DNA of 64,000 nucleotides from Mesorhizobium qingshengii (GTDB lineage: Bacteria; Pseudomonadota; Alphaproteobacteria; Rhizobiales; Rhizobiaceae): NCBI RefSeq assembly GCF_027563465.1, contig NZ_JAPFQA010000008.1, positions 62,001 through 126,000 on the forward strand, written 5' to 3'. This document shows, piece after piece, positions 1-7,958 of this stretch. The notes under the pieces are model-generated. The model ran no database searches. It worked only from the letters and a program-made list of their open reading frames with translations, and was not told where the DNA came from. How positions within the stretch are numbered: the first letter of the stretch is position 1; each line of letters starts with the position of its first letter. The position numbers were made by a program, and so were the translations under genes.

Positions 1-2
1 TG

Positions 3-401
3 CTGGCTCGCGACAGCGGGAATCGCGAAGGCGGCACGATCGCGCGCAATCCATTCGAACTTGGCCCGTTGCTGCTCTTCGCCTTGCTCTTTGCTGTCGT
101 CGCGACCGCAAGTGCCGCGCTGGCCGCTCAATTCGGCGGGCGCGGCTTGCTGGCGAGTTCGGCACTTGCAGCCACGTTCGATGTCGATGTCTCGGTGCTT
201 GGCGCGTTGCGCCTCGTCAAACACTCGGTCCCTGTCGATACGGTGGGCCAGGCGGTGCTGGCTGCGCTGGCGGCAAATGCGATTGGCCGCCTGCTGCTCG
301 CAATCTCCGCTGGTCCGGTCCGGTTCTGGTTGCCATTGGCTGGCGCAACCCTGATCGCCGTAACCGTGGGCACCTGCGCCATGCTGTTGACCAGCCTTTG
401 A
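3..401 (+). CDS. MgtC/SapB-type DUF4010 membrane protein, C-terminal part
   Basis: The frame is open from the window edge, so only the last 132 residues or so are seen. The text contains an RNPFEL segment followed by about three hydrophobic helices rich in Ala, Leu and Val, with an ADVDxxxLGALR-like stretch (seen as FDVDVSVLGALRL). This pattern is typical of the DUF4010 C-terminal domain found behind MgtC-like domains in inner-membrane proteins. The substrate is unknown. The first usable start codon inside the window is a TTG at 69, but homology-like sequence continues upstream of it, so the real start lies outside. An FNR-type box follows 26 bases after the stop and belongs to the next gene. 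Confidence 0.6.
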   Translation: MARDSGNREGGTIARNPFELGPLLLFALLFAVVATASAALAAQFGGRGLLASSALAATFDVDVSVLGALRLVKHSVPVDTVGQAVLAALAANAIGRLLLAISAGPVRFWLPLAGATLIAVTVGTCAMLLTSL

Positions 402-426
402 TGGAAGCGCGGTTCTCGATCCTCCT

Positions 427-440
427 TTGATGCGGATCAA
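427..440 (+). promoter_or_regulatory. FNR/FixK box upstream of the 128-aa gene
   Basis: The sequence TTGATGCGGATCAA is a perfect match to the TTGAT-N4-ATCAA consensus bound by FNR, FixK and related regulators. It lies 49 bases before the ATG at 490, which fits activation from about -40. A FixK-like regulator is encoded at 9381. Binding is inferred. Confidence 0.8.
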
Positions 441-489
441 GGGCCAAGGCCCGCCACCGTTCTATGGAACTCCATGAAAGGAGTTCTCC

Positions 490-876
490 ATGACCGATTT
501 GAAGGACCTTACCCCGAAATTCCGCAATGTCCGGCTGCTGCTCGCCCGCGAGAAAGGCCACCCGGAAGGCGACCGTGAGGAGGGCTATGACGTGCTCGCT
601 CCGTTGACCGGCGAAGGCCGGATCGATGCCGAGGAATGGAAGTCGCACAAGGCCTCCTGCCGCGTGCGCCGGTTTCGCGCCGGCGAAGATGATCTGATCG
701 GCCGGCTCCGCCGCAAGCCCGGTGGACAGTGGTATTTCGACTATGCCGAAGGCGATCGTGACGACGAGATCGGCTTTCATCTCGGCGAAGAACGGTTCGT
801 GACCGGTGAGTATGTGTCGATCGAGCGCAACGGCGCCATGCATACCTACCAGGTGGCACGGGTCGAACGGCCTTGA
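490..876 (+). CDS. Conserved hypothetical protein, FNR-box preceded
   Basis: A 128-aa soluble, acidic protein with no signal peptide or membrane helix. The start is supported by an AAAGGAG ribosome site seven bases upstream. The N-terminal third is charged (REKGHPEGDREEGYD). The C-terminal half alternates hydrophobic and polar residues (YFDYAEGDRDDEIGF, EYVSIERNGAMHTYQVARV), which suggests a small beta-barrel. I do not recognise a named family. An FNR/FixK box sits at 427, so it is probably expressed at low oxygen together with the arginine deiminase and cupredoxin genes downstream. Being a real gene is likely; the function is open. Confidence 0.75.
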   Translation: MTDLKDLTPKFRNVRLLLAREKGHPEGDREEGYDVLAPLTGEGRIDAEEWKSHKASCRVRRFRAGEDDLIGRLRRKPGGQWYFDYAEGDRDDEIGFHLGEERFVTGEYVSIERNGAMHTYQVARVERP

Positions 877-1006
877 AGCCTAGGGGCAAGGCTCACTGGA
901 AGTGAACCATGCCGCGACGCGCCCTCAATTGTGGCCGGTTATCCCGACCCGTCCCCGGACCGGTTCTGCCGCGATCTTGCCATGCGGCGAAGCGGTGCGC
1001 GAGGCT

Positions 1007-1083
1007 TTGTTCGGCATGGTCGCCGCCGCCAGCGACGCAACCCGCGCGAAATGGATCAGGCAAATGCGTGGGCTGGGTGAACG
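1007..1083. repeat. Intergenic repeat, copy A
   Basis: This stretch of about 77 bases is roughly 70% identical by eye to 4017-4093, in the same orientation. Both begin with TTGTTCGGCATG and share CAAATG further on. Both lie between genes of the oxygen-limitation region. In one plus frame both copies read LFGM(V/I)A-x-A-x-DATR; a minus frame is also conserved. Whether this is a mobile repeat, a relic of a small gene or an RNA cannot be decided here. Confidence 0.4.
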
Positions 1084-1110
1084 GGCCAGATAACGATCGT
1101 TGAGTGTCAA

Positions 1111-2094
1111 TCACGGCACCAGGACGGCGGCGCCGCTCAATCTCCCTTCCCTCAGATCGTCCAACGCCTGGTTGGCCTGTTCCAGCGGATAGACCTTGGT
1201 ATGCGTGCGAACCTGCGCGCGCTTCGCAATGGGGAAGAACTCTTCCGCGTCGCGGCGCGTCAGGTTTGCTACCGACACCAGTTCACGCTCTTCCCAAAGC
1301 AATTTGTAAGGCATCGCCGGGATGTCGCTCATGTGAATGCCGCCGCAAACCACACGGCCACCCTTGCGGACAGCACGAAGCGCGATCGGCACCAGGTCAC
1401 CGACAGGAGCGAAGATGATCGCGGCGTCGAGCTGCCTGGGCGGAAGTTCATCCGAACCGCCCGCCCAGGTCGCTCCGAGCGAGCGTGCAAATTCCTGTGC
1501 TTCCTTGTCACCCGGCCGGGTGACGGCGAAAATCTCACGACCTTGCCAGATCGCGATCTGGGCGACGATATGCGCTGCGGCGCCGAAGCCGTAGATCCCG
1601 AGCCGCTTGCCGTCACCGGCTTTCTTCAGGCATCGCCAGCCGATCAGGCCAGCGCAAAGCAACGGCGCCAGCGACACGGGGTCGGCATCCGGGTCCAGAT
1701 CGAAGGCGAACCGCGCGTCGGCAATGACATGGCTGGCGAAACCGCCATCGCGTGTATAGCCAGTGAAGTCTGGCTGGTCACAGAGATTTTCACTCCCTGC
1801 GGCGCAGTAGGGACAATGTCCGCACGTATGCCCGAGCCAAGGCACGCCAACTCTGCGCCCGACCCTGGAACGGGCGACGCCATCGCCAACCGAATCGATG
1901 ATGCCGACGATTTCGTGCCCCGGGATGAGCGGCAGTCTCGGATGAAGCAGATCACCGTCAACCACATGCAGATCGGTCCGACAGACCGCGCATGCCTCGA
2001 CCTTCAGCCGGATCTCGCCCGCGCCAGGCATGGAATCGGGCCTGTCGAGGAGTTTCAGGGGGGTGCCAATGCTTTCGAGCACCATTGCTCTCAT
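1111..2094 (-). CDS. Zinc-dependent alcohol dehydrogenase family protein
   Basis: Medium-chain NAD(P)-dependent alcohol dehydrogenase, 327 aa from the ATG at 2094, preceded by GGAG. The catalytic zinc site is visible (CAVCRTDLH, then PGHE), as is the four-cysteine structural zinc loop (CGHCPYCAAGSENLC). The nucleotide-binding region carries GIYGFGAAAH, a variant of the usual GxGxxG. The closest remembered type is the AdhA-like group acting on primary alcohols and aldehydes. It is transcribed in the same direction as the cupredoxin gene upstream (2339-2836) with a 244-base gap holding a C11 tract. The neighbourhood suggests a role in fermentative redox balance at low oxygen; the substrate is not known. 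Confidence 0.85.
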   Translation of the reverse strand: MRAMVLESIGTPLKLLDRPDSMPGAGEIRLKVEACAVCRTDLHVVDGDLLHPRLPLIPGHEIVGIIDSVGDGVARSRVGRRVGVPWLGHTCGHCPYCAAGSENLCDQPDFTGYTRDGGFASHVIADARFAFDLDPDADPVSLAPLLCAGLIGWRCLKKAGDGKRLGIYGFGAAAHIVAQIAIWQGREIFAVTRPGDKEAQEFARSLGATWAGGSDELPPRQLDAAIIFAPVGDLVPIALRAVRKGGRVVCGGIHMSDIPAMPYKLLWEERELVSVANLTRRDAEEFFPIAKRAQVRTHTKVYPLEQANQALDDLREGRLSGAAVLVP

Positions 2095-2338
2095 GACGCG
2101 CTCCATGATGCCCGGAAACAAACGAAAGCGGACTGCGATCCACCCTTTCCGCCAGACCCGAAATCACGCGACGGCGATGCGATCTTCAACCACGCGAAAC
2201 ACCGGACACTGCCCACGCAGCCCGTTCCGTCGCGCGTCGTGCGGCGGCCCCCCCCCCCGAGAACAATGGCGATCCCGGCAAGCTTTCAAAAGCCGCGACA
2301 ATCGCAGGCTCGGGCCAAAGGGCTGCCTGGTTCAGGGC

Positions 2339-2836
2339 CTATGGATCGACGGTGAACTCGGCCCACATGCCGGCTCCAAAGTGACCCGGCACGTTGCAGA
2401 TAAGCAGGTATTTTCCAGCCTTCAGTTCGACGGTCAATGTGCCTGATTTGCCGGGATCGAGCTCCGAGACTTCGCCCTTGTCGCCAGCCTTGTCTTCGTC
2501 GACCCGGTTCTCGGCCTCAACGTAAGGAAGTGGCTTGCCGGGATCGGCAAGGTACATCACGATCATTTCGTGAACGGTGTCCTTGGAGTCATTCGTCACA
2601 TCGAATGTGACCTCCCCGGCCTTCACCGCACCGGGCGAGACCTTGATGCCCATGGTCGCCTTGGCGAGATCGAGTCCTGGCGTTGCATAGGCAAGACCCG
2701 TCGGCATCTCCGCACTCGCGCCCTTGTCCCACAGCGAGACCTGGACAACCGCGGCAGCCTGGGCAGCGCCAGCACTGCCGGCCATGAGCATTGCGGCAGC
2801 AAGCCCGAGCGCTGCTCTCCTCGATATGGATTTCAT
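2339..2836 (-). CDS. Exported cupredoxin (blue copper) protein
   Basis: A 165-aa type I copper protein. The N terminus carries twin arginines followed by a hydrophobic stretch (SRRAALGLAAAM), so Tat or Sec export to the periplasm is likely, with cleavage near AQA. The copper ligands can be placed at His89 (TVHEM), Cys147, His152 and Met157 in the loop CNVPGHFGAGMW, the classic Cys-x4-His-x4-Met arrangement. Such proteins carry electrons or bind copper. A degenerate FNR-like box lies at 2915, about 79 bases upstream of the start. The divergent neighbour is the PepSY/cytochrome b561 pair, also membrane or periplasmic redox proteins. Confidence 0.88.
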   Translation of the reverse strand: MKSISRRAALGLAAAMLMAGSAGAAQAAAVVQVSLWDKGASAEMPTGLAYATPGLDLAKATMGIKVSPGAVKAGEVTFDVTNDSKDTVHEMIVMYLADPGKPLPYVEAENRVDEDKAGDKGEVSELDPGKSGTLTVELKAGKYLLICNVPGHFGAGMWAEFTVDP

Positions 2837-2914
2837 GACGATCCTCCTTCAGGACGGCAGCACAAGCGCTCCACATCCCGACCGCCATCCTGCTCGCGGC
2901 GTCCCCCGCCGTCC

Positions 2915-2928
2915 TTGCGCCAGATCAA
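2915..2928 (-). promoter_or_regulatory. Degenerate FNR/FixK-like box upstream of the cupredoxin
   Basis: TTGCGCCAGATCAA has one perfect half-site (ATCAA) and a TTG-containing half-site with two mismatches. It lies 79 bases upstream of the cupredoxin start. It is offered because three better boxes occur in the same 10 kb; alone it would not be convincing. Confidence 0.35.
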
Positions 2929-2995
2929 ACTCACCGGCGGCGAGCCCGATCGGTGGCGCCGATGCAGCTGTCAGCCAGTTGTCAGGTTGAATTGG

Positions 2996-3009
2996 TTATG
3001 CCGCATCAA
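2996..3009 (+). promoter_or_regulatory. Weak FNR/FixK-like box upstream of the PepSY gene
   Basis: TTATGCCGCATCAA keeps the ATCAA half-site but has two mismatches in the other half. It is 87 bases before the PepSY gene start at 3096. Low confidence. Confidence 0.25.
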
Positions 3010-3095
3010 TGACGTCATATCGCCGTCAGACCGAACCGATCGAAATCCACCCCTCAAGGCGCATCACCGCGCCCAACCTCCCGAATGGAGCCTTC

Positions 3096-3377
3096 ATGTA
3101 TCGCACACTCGTTCTCGCCGCTCTCGCCGGCATGGTTGCTGCAGGACCGGCGCTCGCCGCTGGCGCCAGCTGCAGCACCGCCCCGAAATCACAGTTCAAG
3201 CCCAAGGCAACGCTCGAGGCGCAATTGACCGGCGAAGGCCTTACCGTCCGCCAGATCAAGGTCGAGAAGGGCTGTTACGAAGTCTACGCAGTCGACAAGG
3301 CCGGCAAGAAAGTGAACCTGGCCTACAATGCCGAGACCCTTGAAAAGCTCGACAATGCCGAAGCCGGCGAAAACTGA
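3096..3377 (+). CDS. Small periplasmic PepSY-domain protein
   Basis: A 93-aa protein with a clear signal peptide (MYRTLVLAALAGMVAAGPALA) and a PepSY-type body: LEAQLTGEGLTVRQIKVEKGCYEVYAVDKAGKKVNLAYNAET-type wording (GCYEVYAVDKAGKKVNLAY is the core). The ATG at 3096 is chosen because GGAG precedes it and the signal peptide begins there; a longer frame runs upstream. The end overlaps the cytochrome b561 gene by 23 bases, so the two are translationally coupled. PepSY proteins beside b561 cytochromes are common in proteobacteria and are thought to modulate redox membrane partners. Confidence 0.8.
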   Translation: MYRTLVLAALAGMVAAGPALAAGASCSTAPKSQFKPKATLEAQLTGEGLTVRQIKVEKGCYEVYAVDKAGKKVNLAYNAETLEKLDNAEAGEN

Positions 3378-3951
3378 TCGGAACGTATCGGTAGCCGCGG
3401 ACGCGCAGCCATCTCCGGAGATGGTGCGCGTCTGGGACCGGGTCGTGCGGAGCTTCCACTGGGCGCTGGTGCTCAGCTTCGTCACGGCCTGGCTCACCTC
3501 CCATTCCTCGGAGGACATTCACCATTGGGCTGGCTTCGCCGCTGCCGGGCTGGTCGCGATGCGGCTCTTGTGGGGCGTTCTTGGTACCCCCTATGCGCGC
3601 TTCTCGCAATTCGTGCGTGATCCGGCAACAGTGCTACGCTACCTCCTGGCGTTGCTGAGCGGTCGCGAAGCCCGCTACATCGGCCATAACCCGGCCGGCG
3701 GCGCAATGGTCGTCGTGCTGATTGCGGCGATGGGTTCAACCGCGCTGACCGGATGGCTGATGACAACGGACGCCTATTTCGGCGTGTCGTGGGTCGAAGC
3801 GGCGCACAGCCTTGCCGCGCACGGCCTGCTTGTGCTGGTCTTTTTCCATATAGGTGGCGTCGCGCTGGCGAGCTTTCGACATCGTGAAAACCTTGTCAGG
3901 GCCATGATCACGGGGCGAAAACGCGCAGCCGAGCCGGCGGACATCGCCTGA
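3355..3951 (+). CDS. Cytochrome b561-family membrane protein
   Basis: A 198-aa inner-membrane di-haem cytochrome of the b561 / nickel-iron hydrogenase B-type subunit family. After a short soluble N terminus comes VWDRVVRSFHWALVLSF, the standard first helix with a haem-ligand His. Further His residues occur in HHWAGF, AHSLAAHGLL and FFHIGG, over four membrane segments. It moves electrons between the quinone pool and a periplasmic partner, here plausibly the cupredoxin or another cytochrome. The chosen ATG at 3355 overlaps the end of the PepSY gene. A few codons more at 3328 are possible. Confidence 0.87.
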   Translation: MPKPAKTDRNVSVAADAQPSPEMVRVWDRVVRSFHWALVLSFVTAWLTSHSSEDIHHWAGFAAAGLVAMRLLWGVLGTPYARFSQFVRDPATVLRYLLALLSGREARYIGHNPAGGAMVVVLIAAMGSTALTGWLMTTDAYFGVSWVEAAHSLAAHGLLVLVFFHIGGVALASFRHRENLVRAMITGRKRAAEPADIA

Positions 3952-4016
3952 CGATCCGCCAACGCGCCAGCCCCGATTCGCATCCCGCCGAACAACAGGC
4001 GCATGTCGGTCGCCCG

Positions 4017-4093
4017 TTGTTCGGCATGATCGCGGGAGCCGGCGACGCCACACGGACGACGTGGACCGGACAAATGTGCGAGCCGGGATCAGC
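4017..4093. repeat. Intergenic repeat, copy B
   Basis: Second copy of the roughly 77-base intergenic repeat at 1007-1083, lying between the cytochrome b561 gene and the FNR box of the arginine operon. See copy A for the shared words. Confidence 0.4.
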
Positions 4094-4164
4094 GAGCGGT
4101 TTACGCGGCGACCTTGAAATCGGAACGGCAACGCAAACCGTCATTTGCCACCGCGCGGATGGAT

Positions 4165-4178
4165 TTGACCCGCATCAA
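4165..4178 (+). promoter_or_regulatory. FNR/FixK box of the arcDABC operon
   Basis: TTGACCCGCATCAA fits the FNR/FixK consensus TTGAY-N4-RTCAA. It lies 64 bases upstream of the arcD start at 4243. Control of arginine deiminase operons by FNR-type regulators (for example ANR in Pseudomonas) is well established, so oxygen-limited induction is the natural reading. Confidence 0.78.
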
Positions 4179-4242
4179 AGCTCCCGCTCCTTTTTCGTGT
4201 TCAATGCCTCCCATCAAGGTCTTCGAATTTTGGGAGCGCATC

Positions 4243-5709
4243 ATGAGCACGGCCGGAATCAACATCCCTGTCCCTAGAGCCACTACCTCGGCATCGACGA
4301 AGCTTCGACTTGGTTCCCTCACCGCACTGGTGATCGGCTCGATGGTCGGCTCCGGGGTGTTCAGCCTGCCGCAGAACATGGCTGCCGGCGCCGGGCCTCT
4401 TGCCATCCTGATCGGCTGGGCCATCACCGCGGTCGGCATGCTGGCGCTGGTCTTCGTCTATCAATCGCTTGCCACCCGCAAGCCCGAACTCGACGCCGGG
4501 CCCTACGCCTACGCCAAGGCCGGCTTTGGTCCCTTCATCGGCTTCAACAGCGCCTGGGGCTATTGGATCAGTGCCTGGGTTGGCAACGTCTCCTACGCCG
4601 TGATTGTATTCAGCGCCCTGTCCTATTTCTTTCCGGCCTTCGGTGACGGAAACACCTGGCAGGCAGTGCTCGGCGCGTCGATCCTGCTGTGGCTGATCCA
4701 CATCCTGGTTCTCGCCGGCATCCGGCAGGCGGCGGTCGTGAACCTCATCGTCACGGTGGCAAAGATCGCTCCGATCGTCCTGTTCGTCGGGGTTGTTGCC
4801 GTCGCCTTCAAACTGCAGGTCTGGTCGCTCGACTTCACCGGTCTGGGCAACGCCAGTCTCGGCTCGATCACCGCGCAGGTGAAAAGCACGATGCTGGTGA
4901 CCTTGTGGGTGTTCATCGGCATCGAAGGTGCCAGCGTATTTTCCAGCCGGGCCGAGCGCCGCAAGGATATCGCCACGGCGACAGTTCTCGGCTTCTTCAC
5001 TTGTCTCGCGCTTTACGCCCTGGTGTCGCTGCTGTCGCTTGGCATCCTCAGCCAGCCTGAACTCGCCGTGCTTAAGAACCCGTCCATGGCAGGCGTGCTG
5101 GAGGCCGTTGTCGGGCCCTGGGGCGCTATTCTCATCAACATCGCGCTTGTCGTGTCGGTGGTTGGCGCCTTCCTGAGCTGGACCCTGCTTGCCGCCGAAA
5201 TTCCGCATGTCGCCGCCAAGGACGGGACGATGCCGAAATTCTTCGGCCGCGAAAGCGACCGTGGTGTGCCGTCAACCTCGCTCTTGATCACCAACCTGCT
5301 CGTCCAGGCATTCCTGATAATCACACTTTTCGCACAAAGCACCTACCAGGCGCTGTTCTACATCGCGTCGGCCGCGATCCTGGTACCCTACATCTTTTCA
5401 GGGGCCTACGCTGCCAAGCTCGCGCTGACCGGAGAGAGCTACGAGGGCGGCGAGCAACGCGCCGGTCCGCTTTTCGCAGGCTTGCTGGCGACGGTCTATG
5501 GGCTGTGGCTCGTCTACGCGGCAGGCCCCGCATATCTGTTCATGTGCGCGATCCTCTATGCGCCCGGCATCCTCTTCTACATCTGGGCGCGCCGCGAAAC
5601 CAATCAGCGCGTGTTCCATCCCGCCGAAGCGGCACTCGCCGCTGCCCTCGTCGCCGTCGCCATTCTCGCCGTTTACGAGATGTGGACCGGCGCTGTCAGC
5701 CCGCTGTGA
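4243..5709 (+). CDS. arcD: Arginine/ornithine antiporter-type APC permease
   Basis: A 488-aa inner-membrane permease of the basic amino acid/polyamine antiporter (APA) group in the APC superfamily, with about 12-13 hydrophobic segments. The N-terminal signature SLTALVIGSMVGSGVFSLPQ is the substrate-binding unwound helix of this family. The ATG at 4243 is preceded by GGGAG; an upstream extension in the same frame crosses the promoter and FNR box and is rejected. It is the first gene of arcD-arcA-arcB-arcC, 13 bases before arcA. It should exchange external arginine for ornithine so that the deiminase pathway can yield ATP. Confidence 0.9.
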   Translation: MSTAGINIPVPRATTSASTKLRLGSLTALVIGSMVGSGVFSLPQNMAAGAGPLAILIGWAITAVGMLALVFVYQSLATRKPELDAGPYAYAKAGFGPFIGFNSAWGYWISAWVGNVSYAVIVFSALSYFFPAFGDGNTWQAVLGASILLWLIHILVLAGIRQAAVVNLIVTVAKIAPIVLFVGVVAVAFKLQVWSLDFTGLGNASLGSITAQVKSTMLVTLWVFIGIEGASVFSSRAERRKDIATATVLGFFTCLALYALVSLLSLGILSQPELAVLKNPSMAGVLEAVVGPWGAILINIALVVSVVGAFLSWTLLAAEIPHVAAKDGTMPKFFGRESDRGVPSTSLLITNLLVQAFLIITLFAQSTYQALFYIASAAILVPYIFSGAYAAKLALTGESYEGGEQRAGPLFAGLLATVYGLWLVYAAGPAYLFMCAILYAPGILFYIWARRETNQRVFHPAEAALAAALVAVAILAVYEMWTGAVSPL

Positions 5710-5722
5710 GAGGAATGACGCG

Positions 5723-6937
5723 ATGACAAGCTTGGGTGTCCATTCCGAAGTCGGCCGTCTGCGCGAGGTGATGGTCCATCGTCCGGATCTCAGCCTGCGC
5801 AGGCTGACGCCGGAGAACTGCAAGGCGCTGCTGTTCGACGACGTGCTGTGGGTCAAGCGGGCCCGCCAGGAGCACGACGTCTTCGTCGATGCCTTGCGCG
5901 AACGCGGCGTTCTGGTGCATTCCTTCGGGGAGCTGCTGACAGAGACAATGAGCCTGGCCAAGGCCCGCGACTGGCTCCTCGACCGCCGGGTTCATCCCGG
6001 CGTCGTTGGGCTGGACATGGTCGACGAGATGCGCGGATGGCTCAATGAGATGCCGTCGGAGCAGCTGGCGTCTTACCTTGTCGGCGGCATTGCCCGGGCG
6101 GAGCTTCCTTTCGAGCCCAAAGGCCTGACGGGAAGGACGCTCGCCCCCCAGGATTTCGTGCTGCCGCCGCTGCCAAACCAGCTTTTCACCCGCGACAGCT
6201 CATGCTGGATTTACGCTTCGGTTTCGGTCAACGCCATGTACTGGCCCGCCAGGCGCCCGGAAGCGGCCAATGTCGAAGCCGTCTATCGCTTCCACCCTCG
6301 CTTCCGCGACAGCGGCGTCCCCTTTGTTTCGCCGGACTTGGGAACGGGCACCAGCCTCGAAGGCGGTGATGTCATGCCGATTGGTGGCGGAACGGTTCTC
6401 ATCGGCATGGGAGAGCGCACCACGCCGCAAGCCGTGGGCGACCTCGCGCGCAGCCTGTTCGCAGCCGGCGAAGCCACGCGTGTGATTGCCGCACTGATGC
6501 CGCGGGACCGCAGTTTCATGCATCTCGATACCGTCTTCACATTCTGCGACCGCGATTTGGTGACCATGTATCCGCCAGTGGTCGAGCGGCTGCGCACCTT
6601 CTCGCTGCGGCCAGGTGACGGAAAGTCCGCGGTTGAGGTCACCGATGAGAAGAAACCGTTCACCGAAGTGGTTGCGGAAGCACTTGGGCTGAAGTCCCTG
6701 CGGATCATCGCCACGGGCGGCGACCGCTACGAGGCCGAGCGCGAGCAATGGGACGATGGCAACAATGTCGTTGCGGTCGAACCCGGTGTGGTCATCGGCT
6801 ACGACCGAAATGTCTATACCAACACGCTTCTGCGCCGCGCGGGAATTGAAGTGATCACGGTCGAGGGCGCCGAGCTTAGTCGCGGTCGCGGCGGCGGGCA
6901 CTGCATGACCTGTCCGATTGCCCGTGACCCGATCTGA
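5723..6937 (+). CDS. arcA: Arginine deiminase
   Basis: Cytoplasmic enzyme converting arginine to citrulline and ammonia, the first step of the arginine deiminase pathway. The 404-aa length is standard. Visible active-site elements are FTRD (155-158), EGGD (213-216), the HLD catalytic His near 267, and the nucleophilic Cys394 in GGGHCMTCPI. The ATG at 5723 follows an AGAGGA ribosome site; a longer frame starts inside arcD and is not needed. It lies second in the operon, with short gaps on both sides (13 bases to arcD, 18 to arcB), so co-transcription from the FNR-box promoter is expected. Confidence 0.96.
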   Translation: MTSLGVHSEVGRLREVMVHRPDLSLRRLTPENCKALLFDDVLWVKRARQEHDVFVDALRERGVLVHSFGELLTETMSLAKARDWLLDRRVHPGVVGLDMVDEMRGWLNEMPSEQLASYLVGGIARAELPFEPKGLTGRTLAPQDFVLPPLPNQLFTRDSSCWIYASVSVNAMYWPARRPEAANVEAVYRFHPRFRDSGVPFVSPDLGTGTSLEGGDVMPIGGGTVLIGMGERTTPQAVGDLARSLFAAGEATRVIAALMPRDRSFMHLDTVFTFCDRDLVTMYPPVVERLRTFSLRPGDGKSAVEVTDEKKPFTEVVAEALGLKSLRIIATGGDRYEAEREQWDDGNNVVAVEPGVVIGYDRNVYTNTLLRRAGIEVITVEGAELSRGRGGGHCMTCPIARDPI

Positions 6938-6955
6938 CCCGAAAAGGAAATTCCC

Positions 6956-7957
6956 ATGTCGATCAATCTTCACGGTCGCTCCGTGCTCACGCTGGACGAT
7001 CTCACGGCCAACGAGATCCGATTTCTTCTGAAACTGGCCGCCGACCTAAAGGCCGCCAAGCTCGCGGGGCACGAGATTTCGCGTCTTGTCAGGAAGAACA
7101 TCGCGCTGATCTTCGAGAAGGATTCGACGCGCACACGGACGGGGTTCGAAGTGGCGGCCTATGACCAGGGCGCCCACGTCACCTATTTCGGCCCCACTGG
7201 CAGCCATATCGGCCACAAGGAATCGATGAAGGATACCGCCCGTGTGCTCGGCCGCATGTACGACGCGATCGAATATCGCGGCTTTGGCCAGCATCAGGCC
7301 GAACTGCTTGCAGCGCATGCCGGCGTGCCCGTTTACAACGGCCTCACCGACGAAGCGCATCCGACGCAGATACTCGCCGATTTCATGACCATGCGCGAAT
7401 TCACGCACAAGCATCTCTCCGACATGACCGTCACATTCGTTGGCGAAGGGCGCGACAACGTTGCGCTGTCGCTGGCGCTGGGTGCCGCCAAGGTCGGCAT
7501 CGACATGCGCATTGCCTCGCCAAAGGAGCTGTGGCCGGATGAAAAATTCTGCGCCCATGTCCGGGAGCTGGTGGAGCGTAGCGGCGGCCGCTTCCGGCTC
7601 GACGAGGATGTGGTGAGTTGCGTCCAGGATGCCGATTTCATCTACACCGACGTATGGATGTCGATGGGCGAGGACAAATCGGGCTGGGCCGAGCGCATTC
7701 GCCTTTTGAAGCCATATCGTGTCACCAGCGAGGTGATGGCTGCCGCCGGCAACCCCCACGTCAAGTTCATGCATTGCCTGCCGGCGTTCCACGATACCGA
7801 GACAGAGGTAGGTGCCTTCGTCGCGAAGGAATACGGGATCGACTGCATGGAGGTCACCGACGAGGTGTTCGAATCGGCTGCCTCGATCGTTTTCGACCAG
7901 GCGGAAAACCGCATGCACACCATCAAGGCCTTGCTCGTCGCCACGATCGGCAACTGA
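6956..7957 (+). CDS. arcB: Catabolic ornithine carbamoyltransferase
   Basis: A 333-aa transcarbamoylase. The carbamoyl-phosphate signature STRTR is at residues 57-61, and HCLPAFHD near residue 270 is the ornithine-binding loop. In this operon it works in the catabolic direction, splitting citrulline with phosphate into ornithine and carbamoyl phosphate. AAGGAAATTCCC precedes the ATG. It ends one base before the arcC start codon, so arcC translation is probably coupled. A separate biosynthetic argF presumably exists elsewhere in the genome (inference). Confidence 0.95.
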   Translation: MSINLHGRSVLTLDDLTANEIRFLLKLAADLKAAKLAGHEISRLVRKNIALIFEKDSTRTRTGFEVAAYDQGAHVTYFGPTGSHIGHKESMKDTARVLGRMYDAIEYRGFGQHQAELLAAHAGVPVYNGLTDEAHPTQILADFMTMREFTHKHLSDMTVTFVGEGRDNVALSLALGAAKVGIDMRIASPKELWPDEKFCAHVRELVERSGGRFRLDEDVVSCVQDADFIYTDVWMSMGEDKSGWAERIRLLKPYRVTSEVMAAAGNPHVKFMHCLPAFHDTETEVGAFVAKEYGIDCMEVTDEVFESAASIVFDQAENRMHTIKALLVATIGN

Positions 7958-7958
7958 G

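Noticed and set aside
902..1093. 63-codon plus-strand frame after the 128-aa gene
   Set aside because: It overlaps the intergenic repeat and lacks a good ribosome site; overlapping frames on both strands look equally plausible, so no CDS is called.
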